DNA of 64,000 nt. It comes from Liolophura sinensis. Taxonomy: Eukaryota > Mollusca > Polyplacophora > Chitonida > Chitonidae. The notes below the pieces were generated by a model. It had not been told where the DNA came from, did not search any database, and saw only the letters and a list, made by a program, of their open reading frames with translations. The first letter of the stretch is position 1. Each line of letters begins with the position of its first letter. A program made the translations under genes and the position numbers. The DNA lies in assembly GCF_032854445.1 (NCBI RefSeq), contig NC_088300.1, positions 40,514,458 to 40,578,457 on the forward strand, written 5' to 3'. Shown here piece by piece: positions 34,417-49,400 of this stretch.

Positions 34417-37400
34417 ATGCAGTTTGATATACGCCGGTGAGTTGTTCAGGCTGTCTGGATAAAAACACTACAGCGTTTAGCTCATGAAGGCCTTGGAAGA
34501 ACTGTGCACACAAATCGAAGAACTGAAAATACACTTGTCTGGCTTGTTCTTGTTCCAAGGGAGCTATATGGGGCTATATTTATATATGTAGACACATGGC
34601 GAGTTGTCAGTCAGCCTTGTTGCTTCATTAAATTTGGTTATTTAAAACATGGCTTTCTTTTGCATAGCTTGCATTTTGTGAAATGTAATGGTTCCGATTT
34701 TATCAGATTTGTGAGGCATCATGGGCCTATTGCATTCACGAAAAAACTTCCACACAGACTTTGTCGTAAGTTTTAGCATTTAGGCCCATACAGGAAGCTG
34801 CTGGTGGGCAAAGCATCCATGAGGCTTGGTCTTTTTGCATTGTTTTCACGTGATTGTGTATTAGTAATTCTACACCACTGGTGTCTAATAAATTGCAAAT
34901 AACAGTGCAAGTTGTTACCTTGGCTTATATGTAATTCATGGTTTTGCGGTGATGTCATAGCTGCTTTGACCTAACCATCAGGACTCTAATTGGTCACTTG
35001 ACTAGAGCACCTGAGGTGAAAACAAAGCGAATCTAACCCAGACAAGATAGGCCTTGAATAGCATTTAATCAAAAATAAAAACAAAATGAAAACTGTAACC
35101 TGTAGAACTTTGTAGTAATCAGAACCTGCATACCTTTAGGCCAGTACTTTAAAGTTTAGGAGTCCGCAAAAGTCAATATTTCTCCCATTTAGCTCCATGT
35201 TATTTATCACCTTATGGTATGTTGCTACTTCCTAAGCAGTGCCACTTACAGGAACAATTTGCAGATTAAAACCCTGTTACACTACTGGCCCATGGCTGAC
35301 GAATAGCAGGGGATTGTTAGACTTGGTGAACTAAATAAAACCCTATTTGAGACAAATTGACAAGAGACCATATTTCACTGATCATAAGTCTGATCATTTG
35401 CCAATTATCAGACTGTTGTCGCTGCTCTCGTTTTACTCTCTGTATCGTAGTCTTTATTTTAAACATGTATGTTGTCCACTTGTAATAAAACCTAAGTGTG
35501 ACTATCTCAATGCATATTTCTCAACATTGTGAAATGTACTTTGGATTTGAAGTACTAGAAATTATTATATGTGCTACAGTAAGGATTAAAATTCACACAT
35601 TTTATTATTAATAGTCAAGAGAAATGGAAGTATTGGCTTTGTATGGTGAGGTCCATAATTCAGTCAAGGTAGCTCGCTACATTTAACCTGTAACAATCAG
35701 ATTTCTTTAAAATCATGTAATGATAGCATTTGTTATAATAACAGGTAGTATGGAATTAAAAAATGTACTAATGCATCGTCAGCTGCATGACATTATTTTA
35801 GGAATATTTTCATCTTAATAAATAAATTTGGAATGGGCAGTTACATGTACTTCTTATGGCTTTTTTTTGTAAGGTTTTTTATTTTATTTTTCTTATTAAA
35901 AAAAAATGACTTTTATTACATCTGTTTTTGCAGGGAATTACAAACATAAAAAATTTGAATTCTCATAAAATGGTAGGATTAGAATATTTACGGTAATGTG
36001 CAGACAGCCTTGCTGTGACAGACCTTTACTTTTACCTGTACACCGATCATTGGAGCATGAAGTAGTTTATTACCGCCAGTCAAATATGTGGGTGGTATGT
36101 AAGAAAACGAAATATATAAATAAGTGTACAGATACTTGATAATTTGTGTAAAGCGGAAATGTAGGTGTAGGCAATTTATCATAGGAGAATTTGCTGGTAC
36201 ATGGATGAAGTGTTACCCTTGACCATTGAGACTCCATGCTTGAATCAAACCCATGTTGCTTAGCTGTGGCTTTGTCAGGAGGTGTGTCAGGAACCTAATG
36301 ATGTGTGGTGATTTTGTCTGAACTAATTTCCAGTTTTCTGATGACCCATAAAGCTGATCAGCTTTGCACGCATACATGTACATGTATGTATCTAAAGTAA
36401 AGACAGCGTTCTTGAGTAGACCGACAGCAGAAAACCTAAATCAATAAAACAAATACCTTGTAACAATTTATCGTAGGTGAATAAACAGAGGGGTGAGGTA
36501 CTTTTATGTAACGTGAAGCACGCTAATGATAACCTGTCAGGCGCCCGGAAGCAGGACCTTAAAGCCATTTTATTGACATCAAATGTACCCTTCACAGTTC
36601 ACCTTGTGATGTCACATTAAAGACAGTACAACATCACATTACAATACATTTTTGATGTAACAATGGCTCGAAGTCCTGCTTTACAATTCTCATACCGCGA
36701 TGTCTTCTCATACACAGTCAATTTCGGATGCATGTATTAGATACAGTTCTTAATACACAGAATTTACAATTTGTGAGTCGCTTAACTTTTTAGCATTGCT
36801 ATGCTTTTATTAAAGAGCAATTTTTAACAGAAATGAATGTGACGTAATACTGTAGCTGGTTTACTGTAACAACCCTGCCTGTTTGGAGGCTGCAGCCCAA
36901 TGTTTGACTATTGATTTGGGCTAGATGTGCATTGGATATGTCCACTGGAATAGAAAACCTTTTGTTGGTAAGTGAATATTCTGCCAGCATGCTATTATTT
37001 TCTGGAGTGTGTTTAACAGCTTGGAAGGGCACCAGGTGTCTGGATGATTTGCTGTGGAGTTATTATTCCAGTGTCATTCACGATCTTCAGCCCTTTTATA
37101 ACTTAGGCACATACAGTGCATATAACTGATGGTCTAATTTTGTAACCGGCCTGGATAGCACAGTTGGTAGAGCGTCCGCTTCGGGACCAGTAGATCCAGG
37201 ATCATTCCTTGATCGAGTCACATCTGAGACTTTAAAAGAGGAAGTTGTAACTTCCTCACTTGGCGTTCAGCATGAAGGGGATAGTGCAACGACTGGTTGA
37301 CCCGTATCAGTTTAATGGCTCGGGCGGGGTGGCTTACTTGCCTTCGGTAAGTCGTCTCAGTGAAGCAGCACTAAATAAAAGAGTGGTGGAAATCCGTCCT

Positions 37401-40400
37401 GCAACAAGGAGGCACATTACCCGTACATGCACTCAAAGGATTCCTTCGTCGTCATATGACTGAAAAATTGTTGAGTACGACGTTAAACCCCAAGCACTCA
37501 CTCTAATTTTGTACAGACATACAGACCTGTGAGACATAAATAAAGCTTGGCGAGAATCCTCCGAAGGATTAAGCGTTGAAAACACTTCAGTTAAGGACAT
37601 TGTCAGTATGACCTGCATGTATGTAGTAAGGAGGTCTGACACGTATATTCACTGCATGTATCTTGACTGAGCTTATACTGGGGTGGGGTTATACTCCTTA
37701 GTTCTCGAGTTCATGCTTCGTTCAAGTCGCATATTTTCACTGATGTCAAGGGAGATGTTCAGTGTTGAAATTATATCTACACGTATACTTCTACCACACA
37801 AGAGATGTTTGCAGTTAATATCCAACATCAGGAGATAGTGTTTTTTGTATATCTCTTAAAAGTGCAACTTATTAAGCTTCATCATTGGTTGACCATTCCA
37901 TCTTAGCTTATTTTGAAAATAAATGGAGCCATATTTTCAAGACTTCTGGTAGAGTCCTCACACAGCAGTAGATCTGAGATTTGAATATTATTAATTGGCT
38001 GTTACCAGATGATCTGTTTTCACCGTTTGTTGTACTCGTCATATTTATTGAAAAATATGAAGTATTATGAGGTATGACAAATTAGAAATGTCTTCCAGAA
38101 AGCAGAATCGGTGTATAGCTTGTTATGATTATTAATCAGGTTTGATTAATGAGCAGTTACCTGATCAATGTAATGTCACATATATGTTCGTATTAAATTA
38201 GCCATTTTAGCCGAGCACTTTTGAAGGCAGACCCATTTAAAAAGCAAACCCATGTACAGTGTACATCTGATTAGACTATTTTAAACAGAAGCTTCTTCTG
38301 GCCTTAGGGTGTTTATGTCTAGTCTGTTCAGTACAGGTCTCCCTAAAGCCTAAATCCTCAAGGACACAGCAGAGTGTAACAGATTGCACCGGGCAGACTG
38401 TACTAGACATGTGTGCAGGGTGCTAGCCCTGTCACTTCTGGTCTGTTCTTAACAGCTTAAGCTTCGTAACTGGTTTTAAACTGTGTCCAAAGGATAATAT
38501 CATTACTTTGAAAAGTGTGCATCAAAGTAATATACAGTTCAGAGCTTCTCCCTGCATTTATGTAGCGATGGCTTTTTATCTCAGGTTTGATGTCTATCGA
38601 AAAGTGCCTAAGGACTTGACACAGCCTACGTTAACGGGAGCTGTTATTTCCATCTCCAGTATCTTGTTCATCGCTTTCCTCTTTATCTCGGAGCTACTGG
38701 TGTTCATTAGTCCTGATATGTAAGTATACTGTAGTTACAAATAAACTGTTAGTTATTAGTAATTTTTAGTTATTGGTACCGATAAAATTCTCTCAAAACT
38801 TATATGCAAATAAATTTTTGTTTTCTATATTTAAATTTCTAGATATATGTTGTAATGTATATATTTTAAGTTGGTATTTTGTTACTGTTACATACTTCTT
38901 CCTATGTACATATTTAGCATAGACCTACTGTAAATCTTCAACCTTTTTGACATGTAAATTGCTTTTTTTAGTGGAATTTATTATACAATACAATTATTAT
39001 GAAAATGACACCAAAATTGATTTATTTGTGTCACTAAACATGTCAGCTTCATAAAACTGTGTTGATTATTTCTATACACATTATTGTTACCGGTATCTCA
39101 AAATGCTTCAAAGTATGGTGATTGAAAAGCTCGAAGAATTTTGGTAGATCATCTTGTAAATGTATATTATAGTATTTGGATGAACATTTGGATACCCATA
39201 CACATACAGGTATCTGCATGTACTTGTACTTTGTTGTCGCAGATAAAGTACTTGTGAAAACAAAGTTGTATTCTTTGAGAATGCATACACCAGTTGTCAG
39301 TATTTTGCCAGCTGATACTCTGTGTAACTAATCTGGACAGTTATACTTCTTAATATTATTTGCTAAGACACATTTGTGGTGAATCACAATTGGGAAAAGT
39401 AAGATCATTCAAGTTGCATGTAAATTTAATACGGAATACAAAAACAACTTAAATAAAAACAAATACTTAGGTTTTCAACCTTTGTTTGCCCTCAGAGTAA
39501 GCGTGTTGTACGTTGATGACCCAGTCCAGCATTCACAGAAACTCCCCGTTTTTTTAAACATATCCTTGCCAAGAATGAAATGTGAATGTAAGTATTTATA
39601 TATTGTATTGTATACTACTGTATGTACTGTAAGATGTGTGTTTGTCTGGTTCATGTACACTCTCTTTTGTCAGGGTCCTGTACATATTCTGTCTTCAGGT
39701 TCGTGTACACCCCCTGTCATCAGGTTCATGTACATCCTCTGTCATCAGGTTCATGTACGCCCTCTCTCATTAGGTTCATGTACACCCTCTGTCATCAGGT
39801 TCATGTACATCCTCTATTACCAGGTTCATGTACATCCTATGTTGCCAGGGTCATGTACACCCTCTGTTGCCAGGCTCATGTATGTTCATGTACATCCTCT
39901 GTTGCCAGGTTCATGTATGCCCTCTGTTGCCAGGGTCATGTACACCCTCTGTTGCCAGGCTCATGTATGTTCATGTACATCCTCTGTTGCCAGGTTCATG
40001 TACATCCTCTGTTGCCAGGTTCATGTACACCCTCTGTTGCCAGGCTCATGTATGTTCATGTACACCCTCTTTTGTCAGGTTCATGAACACCCCCTGCTTT
40101 CCTTGGATTGATCTTGTCACACATGTGCTTAAAGTTATCCTCAATATAAGCAGGAAGTACAGAATGCAGCCAGCAACCTTCGGATATTCGTGGGTTTCCT
40201 TGGGATCTGCCCGGTTTCCCCCCACCACAATGATGGCTGCCATCGTATAAGCGAAATATTCTTAAGTACAACTTAAAGCATCAGCCAAATAAATAAATAC
40301 ATGCAAATGCAGCCAAATTTTCAAAGATACAAACAAATAGATGTGTTGTGCATTTTGTTTTTATGGATATCTATAAATAACAATAGAACGTCTTTAAAAT

Positions 40401-43400
40401 CATGTGATGTCATACTTATTTGCATATTTGTTTGTATTATATAAGATTTGATATTTAATCTATTGACTTAATAGGCCCAGAAAACCTCCTACATAATGTA
40501 TTAGCTACCATGATAATTTTGTATGTTATTGTATTATTTTACATTGAATGCACTTTCACCTGTGTTCTATAAAGTCTGTTTCATGAACACGATAGGCCTA
40601 CAAGAACTCCATACAACATGTTACCTAGCCCAACATGCTGATGCAGTATTCACATAAATACATCATAAACCAACTGTATGTTGCATGTAGTTTCATGAAA
40701 AGAAGGAAGTGTATATAAATATCTTGCACAGAGCTGTTGTATTGACATTTCTGGTCGTTCCTTACATATTGTCTTAATATTGTCTCAAATGGCCTCGGTG
40801 GCACAATGGCCCAGGAGTCTCTCACCAATGCAGTCACTGTGAGTTCAAGTCCAGCTCATACTGGCTTCCTCTCTGGCTGTACATGGGAAGGTCTATCAGT
40901 AACCTGCCCGTGATAGTTAGTTTCCCCTGAGCTCTGCTTGCCTTCGCCCACCATAATGCTTCTTGCCATCGTAAAAGTTGAATATTCTTGAGTGCGGCCT
41001 AAAACACCATTCACATAAATAAATGAAATAAATAAGTCTCTAAGTACTTTGTAGTTCTAATTTTACTGGATGCTGCTTTTGCAATATGCACACTGTATTA
41101 GTATCTTTGTTACTTTAGTTTCTCTCTTACTGCTTCACTTCAGTATTCTGACTTTTTAAAGACATTTACCGACCAGAGAGTAGACACATAACAGTATCTA
41201 ATTATTAAACGTAGATGTACTGTGTATGTGGATAAAATCAACAGGTGATATAGGCCTGCAGTATGGTGATAAGACACAATTACGTACATGGATATGCAGC
41301 AGGTGATATAGGCCTACAGTATGGTGATAAGACACAATTACATACATGGATATGCAGCAGGTGATATAGGCCTACAGTGTGGCAATAAGACACAATTACA
41401 TACCGGTACATGGATATGCAGCAGGTGATATAGGCCTACTGTATGGCAATAAGACACAATTACATACATGGATATGCAGCAGGTGATATAGGCCTACAGT
41501 ATGGCAATAAGACACAATTACATACATGGATATGCAGCAGGTGATATAGGCCTACTGTATGGCAATAAGACACAATTACATACATGGATATGCAGCAGGT
41601 GATATAGGCCTACAGTATGGCAATAAGACACAATTATATACATGGTTATGCAACAGGTGATATAGGCCTACTGTATGGCAATAAGACACAATTACATACA
41701 TGGATATGCAGCAGGTGATTTATCTATTACTAGCAGTTGGTGAACCCTTATCCAAATGACTTGAGTTTACATTCCAAAAATAATTAGACATTTAATGTTA
41801 GATAACAGTGTTATTGACAGTGAGCCTAGACTGCATGAAATGAATTTTGTTTGTGTTAACCTCATGCAGTTCATTTTTTTTTTCTTACAGTAAATGAAAT
41901 GGAACAAACGTTAGGGTTCTGGGCCGAAGATTTTGGGCCATTTTAAACAGGTTGAAGCACAGTGACACCACAGATTCTATTTTGCAGCAAAACAGAAACT
42001 GACTTTAATATTTTCACATATAAGATTACTATAGATAGCCCACTATAGTACTGTAATTCTTCAGCCTTTTTCACCTTTTTTTCCAACCAAAGTGATTTTG
42101 TTTCCAGAATCAAATTACTGATGTACATATATTGAACTTAAAGTTTCTCTTTAATATTCAAAAAGGTTGAGGAATTAAGGTAGTACTAAATTTATATTCT
42201 TGTTGAACTTGTAAATGAAGCAGTTAAAAAAAAACTCATGTTTGTGATGTCACTGTACATCAGCTCGGTCAGTATGGTTCACCAGAAAACCTAAATCGTT
42301 ATGGCATTTGCACCTTATTCACTGTAAACAAATTATGAATTCCAAACAAATGAAATAAGCACAAGATGGCACAATGTTCTTATATACATTAAAGATACAA
42401 GAAAACATATAAAAATGCTATCACAAACACATACCACATATATAGATGTATATTGACTGTCCAGATTCATTTATTCTTTATCCAAAGTATATAAAACCTA
42501 AAAGCAGTAAAAATTGTCAATGGCCATATATACATGCACATGTAATAAATTAACCCAATGTTTACATGTCAGTGTTTACATGTCAGTGTTTACATGTCAT
42601 ATTTAGTCCAAACACAGAATTATTTACCAGAGGCCTCAAGTTCAGAACCTTTGATCTTGTTAAGTTTGACCTCTTTTCATGGAAGTCAGGCTTGGCTTGA
42701 ATTATCAAAGAGAAAAGAAAAGATAAACTTCCTGAAGGCATTTTATAATGTTTCTTTAAATCTCGTGCTGCTCAAGTGCCAGGACAACAGGTTTGTGGAT
42801 ATATAGGAGAAACTGCAAATTTGAGAGATAAGTGGATGTGTGTTGCAGAAATATTATAGTCAGAAGATGTGCTGAATTTATCAGAAGATAGAGTTATAGA
42901 ATCCTCTAGGGGTTGAAGGCATATATTTGAAAATTACCATCATATCTCAGTTATGTGAGGAAGAAGATCGCTCTGTGTTAATTAATTTATGCACTTTAGA
43001 AAGACGTTCTGGACCCTCCATACTGTTGAAGTCTCTTTGCATGATTTTGTATAGTTTGACATCCTGTCATGTATTAATATCTGTGTCCATGTTTCAGATT
43101 TAGGACTAGACATTCAAGATGAGATGGGAAGACACGAGGTTGGCATGTCAGATGCAACAACAAAAGAACCCATTTATTCAGATCATATTGAAGGCTGTCT
43201 TTTCCAATCTCATTTCATGATAAATAAGGCAAGTAGAACAAGTTACAGATCATAATATTTCTTATGTTGTCAGCTAAACCTGATTGCCATCATATCTAAT
43301 CAAGTAATTTGACCAGTGAATTAAAGTCTGCAAAAACCTATTTACTGAGGTCATTGAAAGAGAAGTACTGACATGTATTTTCCTACTGGTCAAGTTTGTT

Positions 43401-46400
43401 GATTGGGATAATAGTGTTGCTAACCACATCAGTGGGTATAAACACCATGCAGGCCAAACTCATCATGCATGTACGTACACAACTGTATCCTGGTAGAGTA
43501 ACATATAGCTGACTGTTGTAGTGTTGCTAACCACATCAGTGAGCCAAACTCATCATGCATGTACATACACAACTGTATTCTGGTAGAGTAACATATAGCT
43601 GGCTGTTGTAGTGTTGCTAACCACATCAGTGGGCCAAACTCATCATGCATGTACATACACAACTGTATTCTGGTAGAGTAACATATATCTGGCTGTTGTA
43701 GTGTTGCTAACCACATCAGTGGGCCAAACTCATCATGCATGTACATACACAATTGTATTCTGGTAGAGTAACATATATCTGGCTGTTGTAGTGTTGCTAA
43801 CCACATCAGTGGGCCAAACTCATCATGCATGTACATACACAACTGTATTCTGGTAGAGTAACATATATCTGGCTGTTGTAGTGTTGCTAACCACATCAGT
43901 GGGCCAAACTCATCATGCATGTACATACACAATTGTATCCTGGTAGAGTAACATATAGCTGACTGTTGTAGTGTTGCTAACCACATTAGTGGGCCAAACT
44001 CATCATGCATGTACATACACAACTGTATCCTGGTAGAGTAACATATAGCTGGCTGTTGCAGTGTTGCTAACCACATCAGTGGGCCAAACTCATCATGCAT
44101 GTGCATACTCTACTGTATTCTGGTAGAGTAACATATAGCTGGCTGTTGTAGTGTTGCTAACCACATCAGTGGGCCAAACTCATTATGCATGTACATACAC
44201 AACTGTATCCTGGTAGAGTAACATATAGCTGGCTGTTGTAGTGTTGCTAACCACATCAGTGGGCCAAACTCATCATGCATGTACGTACACAACTGTATCC
44301 TGGTAGAGTAACATATATCTGGCTGTTGTAGTGTTGCTAACCACATCAGTGGGCCAAACTCATCATGCATGTACATACACAACTGTATTCTGGTAGAGTA
44401 ACATATAGCTGGCTGTTGCAGTGTTGCTAAACACATCAGTGGGCCAAACTCATCATGCATGTACATACACAACTGTATCCTGGTAGAGTAACATATAGCT
44501 GGCTGTTGCAGTGTTGCTAAACACATCAGTGGGCCAAACTCATCATGCATGTACATACACAACTGTATTCTGGTAGAGTAATATATATCTGGCTGTTGTA
44601 GTGTTGCTAACCACATCAGTGGGCCAAACTCATCATGCATGTACATACACAATTGTATCCTGGTAGAGTAACATATAGCTGACTGTTGTAGTGTTGCTAA
44701 CCACATTAGTGGGCCAAACTCATCATGCATGTACATACACAACTGTATCCTGGTAGAGTAACATATAGCTGGCTGTTGCAGTGTTGCTAACCACATCAGT
44801 GGGCCAAACTCATCATGCATGTGCATACTCTACTGTATTCTGGTAGAGTAACATATAGCTGGCTGTTGTAGTGTTGCTAACCACATCAGTGGGCCAAACT
44901 CATTATGCATGTACATACACAACTGTATCCTGGTAGAGTAACATATAGCTGGCTGTTGTAGTGTTGCTAACCACATCAGTGGGCCAAACTCATCATGCAT
45001 GTACATACACATCTGTATTCTGGTAGAGTAACATATAGCTGGCTGTTGTAGTGTTGCTAACCACATCAGTGGGCCGAACTCATCATGCATGTGCATACTC
45101 TACTGTATTCTGGTAGAGTAACATATAGCTGGCTGTTGTAGTGTTGCTAACCACATCAGTGGGCCAAACTCATCATGCATGTACATACACAATTGTATCC
45201 TGGTAGAGTAACATATAGCTGGCTGTTGCAGTGTTGCTAACCACGTCAGTGGGCCAAACTCATCATGCATGTACATACACAACTGTATCCTGGTAGAGTA
45301 ACATATATCTGGCTGTTGCAGTGTTGCTAAACACATCAGTGGGCCAAACTCATCATGCATGTACATACAGAACTGTATCCTGGTAGAGTAACATATAGCT
45401 GGCTGTTGCAGTGTTGCTAAACACATCAGTGGGCCAAACTCATCATGCATGTACATACAGAACTGTATCCTGGTAGAGTAACATATAGCTGGCTGTTGCA
45501 GTGTTGCTAACCACATCAGTGGGCCAAACTCATCATGCATGTACATACACAACTGTATTCTGGTAGAGTAACATATAGCTGGCTGTTGTAGTGTTGCTAA
45601 ACACATCAGTGGGCCAAACTCATCATGCATGTACATACAGAACTGTATCCTGGTAGAGTAACATATAGCTGGCTGTTGCAGTGTTGCTAAACACATCAGT
45701 GGGCCAAACTCATCATGCATGTACATACAGAACTGTATCCTGGTAGAGTAACATATAGCTGGCTGTTGCAGTGTTGCTAACCACATCAGTGGGCCAAACT
45801 CATCATGCATGTACATACACAACTGTATTCTGGTAGAGTAACATATATCTGGCTGTTGTAGTGTTGCTAACCACATCAGTGGGCCAAACTCATCATGCAT
45901 GTACATACACAACTGTATTCTGGTAGAGTAACATATAGCTGGCTGTTGTAGTGTTGCTAACCACATCAGTGGGCCAAACTCATCATGCATGTACATACAC
46001 AATTGTATCCTGGTAGAGTAACATATAGCTGGCTGTTGCAGTGTTGCTAACCACATCAGTGGGCCAAACTCATCATGCATGTACATACACAACTGTATCC
46101 TGGTAGAGTAACATATAGCTGGCTGTTGCAGTGTTGCTAAACACATCAGTGGGCCAAACTCATCATGCATGTACATACAGAACTGTATCCTGGTAGAGTA
46201 ACATATAGCTGGCTGTTGCAGTGTTGCTAAACACATCAGTGGGCCAAACTCATCATGCATGTACATACAGAACTGTATCCTGGTAGAGTAACATATAGCT
46301 GGCTGTTGCAGTGTTGCTAACCACATCAGTGGGCCAAACTCATCATGCATGTACATACACAACTGTATTCTGGTAGAGTAACATATATCTGGCTGTTGTA

Positions 46401-49400
46401 GTGTTGCTAACCACATCAGTGGGCCAAACTCATCATGCATGTACATACACAACTGTATTCTGGTAGAGTAACATATAGCTGGCTGTTGAAGTGTTGCTAA
46501 ACACATCAGTGGGCCAAACTCATCATGCATGTACATACACAACTGTATTCTGGTAGAGTAACATATAGCTGGCTGTTGCAGTGTTGCTAAACACATCAGT
46601 GGGCCAAACTCATCATGCATGTACATACACATCTGTATTCTGGTAGAGTAACATATAGCTGGCTGTTGTAGTGTTGCTAACCACATCAGTGGGCCAAACT
46701 CATCATGCATGTTCATACACAACTGTATCCTGGTAGAGTAACATATAGCTGGCTGTTGTAGTGTTGCTAAACACATCAGTGGGCCAAACTCATCATGCAT
46801 GTACATACAGAACTGTATCCTGGTAGAGTAACATATAGCTGGCTGTTGCAGTGTTGCTAAACACATCAGTGGGCCAAACTCATCATGCATGTACATACAG
46901 AACTGTATCCTGGTAGAGTAACATATAGCTGGCTGTTGCAGTGTTGCTAACCACATCAGTGGGCCAAACTCATCATGCATGTACATACACAACTGTATTC
47001 TGGTAGAGTAACATATATCTGGCTGTTGTAGTGTTGCTAACCACATCAGTGGGCCAAACTCATCATGCATGTACATACACAACTGTATTCTGGTAGAGTA
47101 ACATATAGCTGGCTGTTGAAGTGTTGCTAAACACATCAGTGGGCCAAACTCATCATGCATGTACATACACAACTGTATTCTGGTAGAGTAACATATAGCT
47201 GGCTGTTGCAGTGTTGCTAAACACATCAGTGGGCCAAACTCATCATGCATGTACATACACAACTGTATTCTGGTAGAGTAACATATAGCTGGCTGTTGCA
47301 GTGTTGCTAAACACATCAGTGGGCCAAACTCATCATGCATGTACATACACAACTGTATTCTGGTAGAGTAACATATAGCTGGCTGTTGCAGTGTTGCTAA
47401 ACACATCAGTGGGCCAAACTCATCATGCATGTACATACACATCTGTATTCTGGTAGAGTAACATATAGCTGGCTGTTATAGTGATGCATTGTTAATCTTA
47501 AAACGTAATTCTACCTCATTTATGCACTTAGCACAATACTGTACTGTAATAAGTACAATACTGTAATGTTGTTGTTAAGAAAGGCAAGATTTCATGATTC
47601 AATCTTCCTTTTTGTTTGTTTGTTTTTGGGTTTTTTTTTTTAATTCTCTTGGTAAATGTGTAATAGTTCAGTTGATGTTGTTCCCAGGTGCCTGGTAACT
47701 TCCACATCTCCACCCACTCGTCCGCCAGCCAGCCACAGCTCCCTGACATGGCTCATTACATACATGAGGTCAGGTTTGGTCAGAAGCCCGCAGCTAAGGT
47801 GAGTGCATGGGCACCCTAAGTCTTCAACCTTTTCAACCACCACTGTGACCAATGTTCTGAAACCTTCTGAGAGGACCATAGTGTATAGAGAAATACATGT
47901 AATCTGCAGTTTTATGAAGCTTGCATCTTTAGTGAAACAAACAAAACATTTTTGGGGTCATTGTCATTAATAATTGTGCATAAATTCCACTGAAAAAGTG
48001 TTTTAGAGGTCAGAAGGGTTGAAGATTTAGATTATATTTATCTTGCATTAGACAAATGCTCCTGTTCTCATTGGATCAACAAACAAATAGGGGACGTGGA
48101 CATATACATATCCACGTCCTGCAGTCGATGGCATATGCATCTTTTGACCAGCTTATCTATCTTCAGTCAGCTGTTAATATTTAATGAGGTCGCTAAAATG
48201 AGTCGCTGAGTTATTGGCCTTCTGTGGTGAACAAGCCAAATTAGCATTTCAGGAATCTTGAGAGGTCAAGCAGGTTTAGGCGAAATGTTGTGGCAGCTCT
48301 TGCAGAGTAACGCAATGAAAAGATGTGATTTTATGGAAGATGCTAATGTCACATGACAAGCCTCACTATTAAGAAGTATATTCAGTCTAGCAGCTACTGT
48401 AAATATATTAATTTTGGTGCTCTATTGTACATTTGTTCAGTTGGATATGATCCTACCTTCAGAACAGTGCCCAAAACATGTATTTTTTCTGAAGATAAAC
48501 AGAACTCTCACAATATAACATGTAACAGTATTTTAGATCATTTGCCATTTCTACTTTTGAAGAGATTCAAGTCATGTTTTGTACAGAAGTAAACAATGGC
48601 TTGGTTATTTTCAAATAGTTTATAATATATGTATCCTGAATGCAAGAGGAATGCAAATTTGAAGATATAATACATGCAGTTAACAGTTTTAATTAATGTC
48701 ATCATTGTTCAGCTGAGCTTAGATTGCTGCAGGCTCCCAATGAAAAAGTGCACCAGTAAACAAAATTCACCTAGCTGAAATATGGCCCAAAATAGGATTA
48801 TGCAACATTCCTTAGATTAAAATATATGTTTTTTTATGCTCTCACAAGATATTGCATTCTGTCCTGAGCTATGTTATATCCAAACCACTTTGATAAAGAT
48901 ATGAAACTTCTTTAAATAGATAGTCTACCGGTTGTCATTGTGCACTGTCATAGTCTGCTTTTTCTCCTATTCCATGAAATCTGTCTGGTTTTCCATGTGT
49001 TCTATTCCAAGCTGTATCCCAGGAATGGTTGTGCATATCAATATTAACCTTATGGGAATTGATTAGACTTTGATATTGTGCACTGTCAAACATGTAATCT
49101 ACTGTGTATCATTTCTTGGGAGTCCTCATGTGCTCATTGATGTTACTTCCACAAGGAAGTGTGGATATCAAAAACGTGTAGCTTGGGTCTTCATTTGTAA
49201 AGTTGTGTTGTTTACACGTGTGCCAGCAATGACCCATCCCCATTGTCTCTTCTGTTTTTATATTCACAAATAAAAATCAACCAAAAAGTCATCATTCACT
49301 ATAGTTCAGTTAAATTAAACGTTCATTGTAGATGTAATTGATCCATATGCCGCCAGATTGGTAAAGGTGATCATAATCAGCGTTTATTTTAAATGAACTA

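Noticed and set aside
34211..34558. A 115-codon minus-strand ORF over ERGIC1 exon 1
   Set aside because: It lies antisense to the GC-rich 5' end of ERGIC1, with no domain, and is expected by chance in GC-rich sequence.
37148..37220. A genuine tRNA gene
   Set aside because: The A box is good, but the B box is poor and the cloverleaf does not close; the sequence continues into a SINE body and tail seen elsewhere in the window.
45100..47442. A 780-codon minus-strand ORF as a protein-coding gene
   Set aside because: It is entirely the 90-bp minisatellite inside an ERGIC1 intron; the frame is open only because the unit is a multiple of three and lacks a stop. No promoter or non-repeat domain is present.
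43414..47484. CRISPR-like array
   Set aside because: The 90-bp units are contiguous with no unique spacers, no Cas genes are present, and the context is a eukaryotic intron.
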